Assembly: GCA_028386065.3 (NCBI GenBank)
Contig: JAKUCV010002416.1
Span: 63,828-127,827 of the forward strand
Reading direction: 5' to 3'
DNA length: 64,000 bases
Source: Turnera subulata
Taxonomy: Eukaryota; Streptophyta; Magnoliopsida; Malpighiales; Passifloraceae
The notes under the pieces are model-generated. The model was given only the letters and a program-made list of their open reading frames with translations, was not told the DNA's origin and searched no databases. The position numbers and the translations under genes were made by a program. Below, in pieces: positions 55,202 to 64,000 of this stretch. The first letter of the stretch is position 1. Each line of letters starts with the position of its first letter.

Positions 55202-56353
55202 ATGGGAGTGCTGATGATCAATACCAGAGGGAAAGCAGCTGTCGAACAGAAAAGGGATTGGTCTAGTTTGCCAGATTTGGTTCTCAGCTTAATACAATCT
55301 AAAATCTTGAAATCAAAGCTTGATTTGGATTTTGACGTGGATGGTGTATGCCGTTTTCGAGCTGTGTGCAAATCATGGGGATCCATTTCCCCTCCAAATC
55401 CTAAGCTGAGAGTGCCAAAACTCCTGCATGTGGGTAGTGACACGTCGTTAATCAAGATGTTCAACCCCATATCCAACTTCACCGGCACAATAAGAGCCCC
55501 CGAGATGGGTGGTGCAAAATTAATAGTCTCTTCTCAGAATGGTTGGTTGCTAATGTGCCAAGCCCAGAAGGAGGAGGAGAATCATCAAGAGATTAACGAC
55601 ATGTTTTTATTCAATCCTTATACCAAAGAAAATATGGATCTTCCAAGTACTGCTGGCGCAATGTGGCCTCATAGGGTTGGCTGGTCGACATCGGATCCAA
55701 CAGCAACTAATTGCCAATTCGTGGCTACGTCCTCTTCTGGGGGGAATCCTGTCTTTCTCTATTTTGGGGTGGAAGTGGAGGACTGGGTATATAGAGACAT
55801 CCTAAAAAGCATCCCAATTGTTGATGCTCATGCCAATCCTATTTACCACAATGGACTGTTTTATGTGCTGGGGGAGCATGAATTACTGATGGGTTTTAAT
55901 CCCAATTGTTATGATGATGGTGCAGTGTTCATCATTGTTAATAAAACCAAAAAACGAGCTGGTTGTTATTCTGAATACTTCTTGACAAAATGTGAAGATG
56001 GACAGATTTTAATGGTGGAGGTGTGAAATTTTGGGAAATTAATAAAGGTTTTCAGGTTGGATTGGTCAAGGTATCAAGGTGATTTTGGAACCTGGGAAGA
56101 GTTGGAAGACTTGGGCAAAAAAACAATCTTTTTGAGCCATGCCGGCTCCTTGGTCGTGGAGGAGCTACCCGTCACTGGATTGGAAAACAAGATATGTTTG
56201 CCGATCACTACAGATCAAGATCATGGCTTGTTTTATTCGGTTAGCTCAAATAAGTATGAGACCTTTTCCAAAAATAACAATGCTCAACAAAACAATAATT
56301 ACTCCACCAAGTTTTTTCAGGATTGTGCTTGGATCCCACCCAACTGTTACTAG
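55202..56353 (+). pseudogene. F-box/DUF295 protein gene copy 3, one nonsense codon
   Basis: Starts MGVLMINTRGKAAVEQKRDW at 55202 (acceptor ATATAG at 55197). The F-box-like segment WSSLPDLVLSLIQSKIL..GVCRFRAVCKSWGSI is followed by the DUF295 region, in the same order as copy 2 but without the MITE. The frame stops at TGA 56024-56026, where copy 2 has AGA (VEV-R-NVGKLIKVFRLDW), then continues open to PPNCY and TAG at 56351-56353. One A-to-T change therefore truncates about the last 109 residues. It could be expressed as a shortened protein, but the copia element in its leader intron may alter that. Copies 2 and 3 are products of a local duplication. Confidence 0.85.
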
Positions 56354-56359
56354 TGGAAG

Positions 56360-56535
56360 AATACATCCATCCTTAAGCGGAAATAAACACCTACTCGTTT
56401 TGTTCATAATTTAATTTAATTATTTTTATCTTCATAATTTGTTTATTAATTATTATTAGAGAATGTTATCGCTTCTCTTTTCGTGCATCGCACATGCACA
56501 GAAACTAGCCTCTAAAAAAGTGTAAGCAAGCTTGG
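56360..56535. other. 3' flank of DUF295 copy 3
   Basis: AT-rich; no feature supported before the LINE poly-A. Confidence 0.45.
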
Positions 56536-56607
56536 TTTTTTTTTTTTTGACTAATATTGTAAGTCATGGTACAAAAGAGAGGCTAGCCTAGGTGGTGGAG
56601 CACAAAC

Positions 56608-59600
56608 CTAATGTGGAGGGCATTGTCTAAGCCTAGCAGCCCTTGAAACCCACTCAGCTACAGCTTTACGATTACAATATAGAATTTGAATATTCTTTGA
56701 AGCAATACAGTATTGAATGTCAGCCAAGATGGTGCGGATGGAGGTACGAGGAGCGGTGCGACCCAAAAGGGCTTCAACATAAATTTTGGAATCAGTCTCA
56801 ATAACAACCTGTGGGTAGGCCCTAGACATAGCTAGGAGGACTGCTTCCCGGATTGCCAAGGCTTCGGCGGCAGTAGCAGAAGTGCTTCTAGAATGAAGCT
56901 CCAAACCATCAATGACCTGACCATGTGTATTTTTGCAAACAATATCAATACTCGTTCGTAGCTGTGGGGTAACAAAAGAAGCATCACAGTTAATTTTGAC
57001 TCCAGAATCAGGAGGGCACCATAATTCGTATTCAGAGATCCTCACAGTGGAGGGTAGTGCCACAGTCCTGATAAAAGGCAGAGTTACGGGATGTTCGGCG
57101 AACATCCGCTGGGTAGACGAGAAGGCGAGGTCAGGTGTAGGTTTGATCCCCTCAAAAACACCTTTGTTTCTCTCCCTCCAAATATTCCAGTATAACAGTG
57201 ACACCTTCTCAAGATGAAGGAGCCGGACATCATCAGGTAAAGAAGTAACCAGCGAGGACCACCAAATAGCAAAGCGTGGGAACCCAGTTGGGCATGGTCT
57301 GTAACCAACATCAGAGCCAAACCAAGACGCAGAGGCATGTGGACAAAAGAAAATCATATGCTCCAATGTTTCCTCTTCCACCCCACAAATCGGGCAGAGA
57401 AGATTGACCTCCATACCTCTGCACTTTAGGTTCGCGTTAATAGCAAGTCCGTTGTGCATAGCCCTCCAAATAAAATTTTGAATCTTTGGGGGAATCCGGA
57501 GCTTCCAAATTTGGAGCCATGCGGTCTTAGGAATGACAAAAGAATTACCGCAGGCTAGAGATGATAGCCTACAAGACATAAGCTTCCTGTAACCAGAACG
57601 TACAATGTACTCCCCAGAGTGGTGATAGTGCCAAATCAAAGCGTAAGGGATACCAGGAGCAGGGATTATCCTTTCGATTTCTGCCTTTTGCTCCGTTGTA
57701 AATAGAGAATAAAGGAGGGCAGAATTCTAGTGTCTACCGTTCGACAACAAGAGTATGTTAACCGACCGAAGCAACATACTTGGAGGTGGGTTAGTTAGGA
57801 CCTTGAAGGGCTCAGTGTGCAGCCAAAGATCCTGCCAAATCGTTGTTTGTGAGCCATCACCAATTTCCATCCTCATGCCTTCCTGTAACAACAGTCTTCC
57901 TTCCAAAAGACTCGCCCAAAGCCACGAACCATGGCATCCTTTTTTTGCCTTCCAAAAATCACACCTTGGGAAGTATTTCCCCTTCAGTACCTGAGCCCAT
58001 AAGGAATGAGGATATTGGACAAGTTGCCAACATTGCCTATCCAGAAGCGCGACATTAAATGCCTCAAGATCGCAGAACCCAAGCCCTCCATGGGCCTTTG
58101 GTGAAGTGAGAGTGTTCCAATTAATCCAGTGGAGTTTGTGCCCATCAGAGCTCTAGGCCCAAAAGAATTTAGCAATAAGACTCTGGATGTGTTGGATGAC
58201 ATTCTTGGGTATTTTGAAAACAGACATGAAATAGCAGGGTAAGGCAGTAAGGACAGCCTTAACCGTGTTCAGCGTGGGATAGAAGTTTATGCTTCCACGT
58301 ATCCATTTTCTTCCAAACCCTGTCCACAAGAGAACCCACAGCTTGTTTTTTGGATCTGCCCCCGGAAGTGGGCAGACCCAGATAACTACCATTGCCACGA
58401 TCTTCAGGAATACCCAGAAAATTAGTAATGGAAAATCAAACAGCATCGGGGGTATTCACACTAAAATATATCAAGCTCTTTTCAAGGTTTATATCCTGGC
58501 CAGAGGCCTGACTATAAGAATTTATAATATCCCATAACTCCCAAGCCTCTAATAGGCTAGCTCCCCCGAAAACTAGAGTATCATCAACATAACACAGATG
58601 TGTAAGGGTAGGGCAACAACGGTTCATGCGATATCCCTGGATTCTGTTCTCATCCTTAGCTTTTAGGAGCATATGAGCAAGACCTTCAGAAGCAAGGATA
58701 AAGAGGTAAGGTGATAAAGGGTTACCTTGCCGCAGACCACGGTGAGGAAGGATATATATAGATGGTTCACCATTGATTAGCATCTGATATTGAACCGTAG
58801 TGACACACTGCATCATCAGATGCACCCAAGGGGTAGAGAACCCAAAAGCAAGAAGCACTCCTTCAAGAAAGGACCAGTGAAGCCTATCATAGGCATTAGA
58901 AACATCGAGTTTTAGCACCAAGATGTATTTCTTGCTCTTTTTACAATATTTCAGTTAGAAAGCCTCATGGGCTATGCATATATTGTCCTGAATACATCTT
59001 TCGTGAACAAAAGCAACCTGCATCTGTGATACCAAAGATGGAAGTAATGGTTTTAAACGGTTGACACAGGCTTTTGCAATAATTTTATACAAGTAATTAC
59101 AAAGCCCGATTGGTCTGTAGTGCACCAATTTTTTCGGACCAGCCACTTTAGAAATTAGGGATATGAATGTATAATTCAATTCCTTAAGAAGGAAACCAGA
59201 CCTAAAGAAACCGGAGAACAAAGCAACAAGATCATCCTTTAAGATATACCAAAATTTTTGGAAGAAGAGCCCTTGGAAGCCATCAGAACCAGGGGCTTTG
59301 AGAGCTCCCATAGAGAAGGTAGCCAGTTTCACTTCTTCCTTCATCATAGCACTCAACAGAAGATGATTTTGCTCATCCGATACCAGCTTCGGGATCAAAC
59401 ATGCAATTTGAGGTGGTATAACAGGAGCATCGGCATCATAAAGATTTTGAAAGTGAGTGACCACCTCGTTAGCAATGTGTTCCTTAGAGCATAACCAAGC
59501 TCCTACAGATGAAAGGATCTTGGTCATTAGGTTACGCTGTCTTCTTTGCACCGTTGAAGCACGGAAAAAGGATGTATTCTTGTCCCCATAAGATAGCCAA

Positions 59601-60880
59601 TTGATGCGGGATCATTGTTGCCAATACATCTCCTCCAGCTTCCATGCATCCTCAAGATCATCCACAAGCTTCTTTTCATGCTCCTTCACCGCCTCAGTGT
59701 AAGGCAGTTTGTGGAGATCATCAATACTCTTAATCAAGGAGGTAATACGATCACGTGCATTTCTTTGGCGTTTCCAAAACCATCCTTTCAATAGGCGTCT
59801 GGTTGAGCGGAGCTTGAAGGTGGTTCTGAACTGTGATAAGCCATGTGTGGTGCAAGCCCATCCTCTACGAACAAAATCAAGGCAATGTTCATCCTCCAAC
59901 CAAGTTTGTTCAAAACAAAAGAGTCTCTTTCCTCGAGGAGTAGAGGAAGAGAGTTGGAGACAGAGGGGCCGATGGTCAGACCCGAATAGACCTTCATGCA
60001 AAATATGACACTCAGGAAAAAGAAGCCTCCACTCCACAGTACCGACCCCCCTGTCAATCCTAGCATCAATAGCATCATCCCCGATTCTTCTATTTGTCCA
60101 TATGAAGGGGCTGCCTTTAAAGTCCAAGTCCATCAATTCCATGGATGTATGGAAACTCGAGAAATCAAGGAGCTGTGACAGCCTGGGCTGGCGCCCCCCA
60201 CTTTTCTCCTTCTCTAAAAAGACGGCATTAAAGTCGCCCATGAGAAGCCAAGCTTCTCCCACAGGCTGAAGATCCTTCAAAACATCCCAGAACAGAAGCC
60301 TGTCACTCCTATTAGGGGGATCGTAGACACACGTCATGAACCATTCCTTCTGTTTATCCACGTCAACAACAAGTAAGTGAAGGAAGTTAGCTCATTTATC
60401 CAAAACAGTTACCCGGAAAGTATTCTTCCACCACAAAGCGAGCCCGCCACTAAGACCAACTCGCTCAACATAGTTACCATGATCAAAACACAAACTTCTT
60501 CTCAGGCTATCAAGATATCTGCAACTCTTCTTTGTTTCCATGATAAATATCATGGATGGGCAATAATTCTTAACCAGCTCCTGAAGAGCTCCTATTGTTA
60601 GGGACTGCCCAGACCCCTGACAGTTCCAAGTAACGATCGTCGTGGCTGCCTCCGTGGCCTTAGACGAGCCACGGAGGCATTCATAGCACGGGGTTCTCAC
60701 GTCACCAGTCTTACAAACAGAGATAGGGACAGAGACAATTTCTTCGGAAGCTTCAGATGAAGGATGCGTAGGAGCGGAAACAGGCTCGTTCACAGAGGAG
60801 GCGCGGGCCTGCTTTTTCCATTTACACCCAGTCGAGGCCATGAGTTGAGGTACTGGTCGCTGCTCAATAGCTTGCTCCAA
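56608..60880 (-). pseudogene. LINE ORF2: endonuclease, reverse transcriptase, zinc-binding region, RNase H
   Basis: From 60880 it reads MEQAIEQRPVPQLMAST. Endonuclease: IVTWNCQGSGQSL, IFIMETK, LLMGDFNAVF, DARIDRGV, FGSDHRPL. Reverse transcriptase: GALKAPGSDGFQGLFF, HYRPIGLCNYLYKIIAK, LKLDVSNAYDRLHW, HRGLRQGNPLSPYLFIL, CYVDDTLVFGG (YVDD where plant LINEs usually have FADD). A zinc-binding stretch LLCPICGVEEETLEHMIFFC follows, then RNase H (VKINCDASFV, AEALAIREAV, VIETDSK). Stops or frame breaks fall near 60392, 59612, 58955, 58436 and several between 58330 and 57640. The catalytic motifs are intact but the protein cannot be made whole. Its start overlaps the end of ORF1 by about 90 nt. Confidence 0.88.
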
Positions 60881-62318
60881 GCCCAGTCGTTATCACAATA
60901 AGTCCCAGCCACCGCCCTTGGGCTTATGGAAGGCCCAGTTGCATCAATATTTTTGGTCCTAGGGGAAATGGGTAAAGAGTAGGAAATAAGTGTCAGTGGG
61001 GCAGTACTAGGTCCCCCTCTTTCATACTTCCATGAGGGAGAGTATCCATCTTTCTTCACGGGAGGCTCATATTCAGCATAATTGTCGTCACTACCCCGTA
61101 AAGGACCCACAATTTTCTCAAGATGCTCCTTAGCCGCTGCGAGAATCTTTGCCACATTCGCGTCAACCGAGTCACGTGAAGATTCCTGGTTAATAACCAA
61201 GGGTTTCTCTAATGGTCTCTAGACAGTCTTGTTATTCTCTTTCTTGGATTCCCTTCGACGCTTCCCAGTAACCGGAGAAGCCTTTTCTGGGGACACCAAT
61301 GACTGAGGCCGCAGATCAGATACAGGAGGGGCATCCACCCGCAACTATGGACCAAAATCCTTCTCCGGGATGTTGTAAACGGGAGCACGATCACTTGGTC
61401 CCTTAAAAGGGCACCTATTAATAGCATGCCCTAGTCTTCCACAATACCAGAAGCATTCAGGGAGGAGCTCATATTTAAATCTCACCCATGGTTTTTGCAG
61501 ATCATCTGTTAGCATATCAAAGCCAGTGAGTAAGGGTTTATCAACCCACAAAGCAATTTTCATTCTAATATAGCTTTTAGGGTTTAGTACCTTTTCAGTT
61601 GAGATTTGACAATCCAACAGGCCAGCAAAAGAATCCCCTATTAGCTTGGCATTAACAACATTCATGTGGTGCAGAGGTAGACCATGGACTTGAATCCATA
61701 AACAGGTCTTCCCAAGATCTGGAATAAAGCCTTTTTTCATCCTTGTATTAGATCTTAAAGTTAAAAGTCATCCCTATATTGGATTTTGGTTTATTTTCGT
61801 CCCTCTATTTGTGAACTTTGGCTTATTTTCATCCTTGTGTTTACCTTTTTGGCCTATTTGGAGGGATGAAAACAAGCCAAAATCCTCGAACAGAGGGATA
61901 TAAACAGGCCAAAACTAATACAGGGATGACTTTCAACTTTATGGTCTAACATAGGGAAGAAAAAAGGCTTTAATCCCCCAAGATCCACATGTTCCCATGA
62001 TAGATGTGGAGGCCACTCCTTAAGGACAAGGTGGCAGTTGGAGATGAACCAGGGAGCACGCTGAACAATTCTCTTCTTGTCCTCTTTATTAGCAAACTGA
62101 AAGACAAAGATATTGGCACCCTTTCCAGTAACATCGAAGGAGCCCTTGCAGTTCCAGCACTTCTTCATCATGTTTTTCACATACCCCTGGCCAAAGTGTC
62201 GGTCTGATACCATACGACCCAGAAGACAGGTCTTAGGGATCTGGGCAAGAGCCGCCTCAGGTCCAGATAGGTTACCATCAAAGTTGGTAGCCTTTAGAGC
62301 CAGCTGGAGGTGCGACAT
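60790..62318 (-). pseudogene. LINE ORF1 (DUF4283 and CCHC knuckle), split by a MITE
   Basis: Starts MSHLQLALKATNFDGN at 62318. The DUF4283 region (FWNCKGSF-type core: MKKCWNCKGSFDVTG, FVFQFANKEDKKRIVQRAPWF) leads to LSWEHVDLG, where the MITE at 61721-61977 intervenes. It resumes with GKTCLWIQVHGLPLHHMN, the knuckle CFWYCGRLGHAINRC (about 61430-61475) and a long hydrophilic tail ending RPAPPL at 60790. In-frame TAGs follow DFGP (61345-61347) and KENNKTV (about 61219). ORF1 is the RNA-binding partner of ORF2. Confidence 0.82.
61721..61977. mobile_element. Mutator-type MITE inside the LINE ORF1
   Basis: A 257-bp insert starts GGAATAAAGCCTTTTTTC and ends GAAAAAAGGCTTTAATCCC, with inverted arms of about 60 bp (TTAAAGTTAAAAGTCATCCC versus its complement). 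CCAAGATCT (61712-61720) and CCAAGATCC (61978-61986) form a 9-bp target duplication with one mismatch. The DUF4283 frame reads straight across once the insert and one target copy are ignored. Confidence 0.88.
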
Positions 62319-62346
62319 GGTAGGTCAAAGGGATGAAACAATACCA

Positions 62347-62410
62347 AAAGAGTGGGGGAGGGAGGGAGAGAGGGGGCGAAAAGGGGTGGGGGAGGGGGTG
62401 GGAGGGGGTG
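62347..62410 (+). repeat. G-tract region (possible G-quadruplex) in the LINE leader
   Basis: GTGGGGGAGGGAGGGAGAG, GGGGGCG, GGGGTGGGGGAGGGGGTGGG and further runs: more than eight runs of three or more G within 64 bp, on the strand opposite to LINE transcription. The LINE RNA would carry the C-rich complement. Confidence 0.75.
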
Positions 62411-62440
62411 AGTGGTAGCTGGGATATGGATCTCTCTTCT

Positions 62441-62831
62441 CTAGAACAAGCTCAACCAAAAGAAGGAGAGAGCATTTCTAGAGAGAGAAAACCAAAAGAG
62501 AGAACCATCCCTAAGAAAATTTGGACGTTGTTCCAGACCACATGAGAGTAGGTTTGGGTTGAGTTTCAAACTCACATCATCCTGTTTGATTGTTGGGTTT
62601 AGGTTTGAATTTGGATTTGGGTTTTGCTGTTAAATGGTATTTGGTTTCTGGATTTGGATAACTATCGCCATTAATTTGTTTAACGTAAACTGCCAATAGT
62701 TTAACACACAAAATTCTTAATATTTCATAGGTATTCTTTTCCGACACAAATCTTCATTTCATTTGTATAAGCAATTGTTTGACTTATCAAAACTTGAATG
62801 ATTTAGAATTGTTCATTGCATTAAAGGAAAA
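62441..62831. other. No feature recognised
   Basis: Leader-flanking sequence with purine-rich AGAGAG words to about 62520, then AT-rich sequence. Nothing coding is supported. Confidence 0.4.
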
Positions 62832-63830
62832 TTAGAATGCGATAATTTTATGGCCAAGGGATGCTATAGTTATTGAAAGCCAGGGGACTCTGCCACTAAA
62901 AAAATCTTCTTGACTTGGATCAAATCCATTACACAAATTGCTTTCAACCCAAGTTCTTGCCACCAAAGTGGAATATATCCCAAGGAATATACATATTTGC
63001 CTACTTATATGCTGTGAGCTGGTTTGATCCCATCCCTCTTCGTGTGGGGCAAACCTAAGGATCTGAGCTTCGGGAGAATAAACTGTACTTCTAAAATGAT
63101 TGAAAGGAAGATGAGTGGCTTCGGTGTAGCTCATTAATAATGGAAGAACAGTCGGACTCGACAATGAGATCACGAAATTAGCCACAAGAGGATGCCACTT
63201 GGTAGTCCATAGATTACAGCCTGAGCTTCAGCTAGTTTCAGTACCGATAGTTGGGGGCCAATCCTTCTGTGTGCTACTAGAAGGACCTCTCCTTGGTGAT
63301 TCCGAATTACTGCCCCAATTCCACACCACACCCCCTGTCTTTGATCAAGCCTGCGTCAACATTCAACTTATAAATATCTCCTGGTAGAGCCTTCCATGGT
63401 GACACAGGGCAGTTACAAGTTTGGCGGTTAGAGGGAACCTCATTTCGCTCCTTATATTCATGGTGAACACGAGAAACCAAAGCAAGAATGAGTGCAAGGG
63501 TGAGGTCTACTTGTTGGAAGAGCACTAAGTAGATCATTAATTGGCACTGGTGGTAGAGGGATCTTCAGGATTTGAGTGACTTCAAAAGACATAAAGATCT
63601 GGCTTAGAAGGTCTTGTCAAGTCACTAACCTTTATTACATTAGGTAGGCTAGGAGTTTGGGGTCCAGGGGCGTCCACCGCTCCGTTCTGTTCTGGGAGCC
63701 ACCTATCCTTCCAGATATCTATTGAATGCCCATTGCCCACACGCCAGATGCCTCCCTCTTGGATTGCATCCTTCGAAGCTAGGATACTTCTGAAAGTGTA
63801 GCTCATCGGTCGATCCATCCTGACCTAAAA
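62832..63830 (-). pseudogene. Second LINE ORF2 C-terminal remnant (RT tail and RNase H)
   Basis: From about 63818 on the minus strand it reads SYTFRSILASKDAIQEGGIWRVGNGHSIDIWKDRWLP, the linker after the RT of plant LINEs. After a gap and frame changes come YKLNVDAGLIKDRGC and GIGAVIRN-type RNase H sequence (about 63400-63240), then NFVISLSSPTVLPLLMSYTEATHLPFNHF. Several stops and frameshifts, and internal sequence has been deleted between linker and RNase H. The 3' end near 62840 shows no clear poly-A. Confidence 0.65.
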
Positions 63831-64000
63831 GAAATGTTTCGTCTAGCACATACATTTTATTAAGTTGCCTACTTACATCCAACACAAAATGATCGAATCA
63901 ATATAATATATTTAGACCCAATACTTCAAGGATTTTTTCATCTTGTGCCTAGGGGCACATGATAAGCCCCTAAAAAAGACAATAAACTATCATAATTAAT

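Larger units (their letters stand above)
56536..62440 (-). mobile_element. Near full-length L1-type LINE, minus strand
   Basis: A 13-base T run at 56536-56548 is the poly-A tail of a minus-strand LINE. Upstream on that strand lie ORF2 (60880-56608), ORF1 (62318-60790) and a C-rich leader (G-rich on the plus strand at 62347-62410). About 5.9 kb, the size of an intact plant L1. The exact 5' end and target duplication could not be fixed. ORF1 is interrupted by a MITE and both ORFs hold stops. Confidence 0.88.

Overview
The window is low-gene-density nuclear DNA from a flowering plant, most likely a eudicot. The evidence is plant Ty1/copia and Ty3/gypsy retrotransposons, plant L1-type LINEs with an RNase H end, hAT and Mutator-type non-autonomous elements, DUF295/F-box genes and a 72-nt-exon LRR receptor-kinase remnant. 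I see no rRNA, tRNA or CRISPR. Only one gene, a DUF295 protein at 24225-25211, is open from end to end. All other coding matter is transposon-derived or broken by stops, frameshifts or insertions.

Layout. 1-1035: two fold-back repeats plus a direct repeat. 1040-2860: intron-bearing pseudogene of the second helicase cassette and Sec63 part of a DExH14/ASCC3-type helicase. 2866-3742: solo gypsy LTR, minus strand, 5-bp target duplication. 3979-4400: 3' end of a LINE. 4428-5130: a 453-bp-period direct repeat carrying TATA boxes. 5317-5564: inverted duplication of a C2H2 zinc-finger sequence. 5723-18385: a 12.7-kb gypsy element (target duplication CTTGG) with a second gypsy element (6713-12181, target duplication TATTT) nested in its leader. 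The inner one has gag-protease but no polymerase or integrase.

18386-28264: host-like DNA with a small retroposon, two LRR-RLK exons, a LINE ORF1 remnant, the intact DUF295 gene with its 5'-UTR intron, and the 5' part of a second DExH14-type pseudogene. That pseudogene is split by a nearly intact 8.5-kb copia element (28265-36803) and resumes at 36799-36860. 37021-43187: a decayed copia element with a nested LINE fragment. 43253-45260: an hAT-type element carrying three spliceable exons of the meiotic mismatch-repair gene MSH5. 45900-56360: a duplicated pair of F-box/DUF295 genes. One is broken by a Mutator-type MITE; the other has a copia element in its 5'-UTR intron and a nonsense codon. 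56536-62440: a near full-length LINE, minus strand, with its own MITE. 62832-63830: another LINE remnant.

The most unusual signals are structural and lie in two copia elements. The leader of the 28265-36803 element holds sixteen perfect copies of the palindrome AACATCGATGTT, arranged as nine pairs 20-21 bp apart; several pairs form hairpins whose spacers differ in sequence yet stay complementary. The body of the 37021-43187 element is studded with at least 23 micro-hairpins sharing one design: a short arm ending in C, a five-base loop close to YNGAA, then G and the complementary arm. I know of no described system matching either. All family assignments rest on reading motifs by eye; no database search was run.
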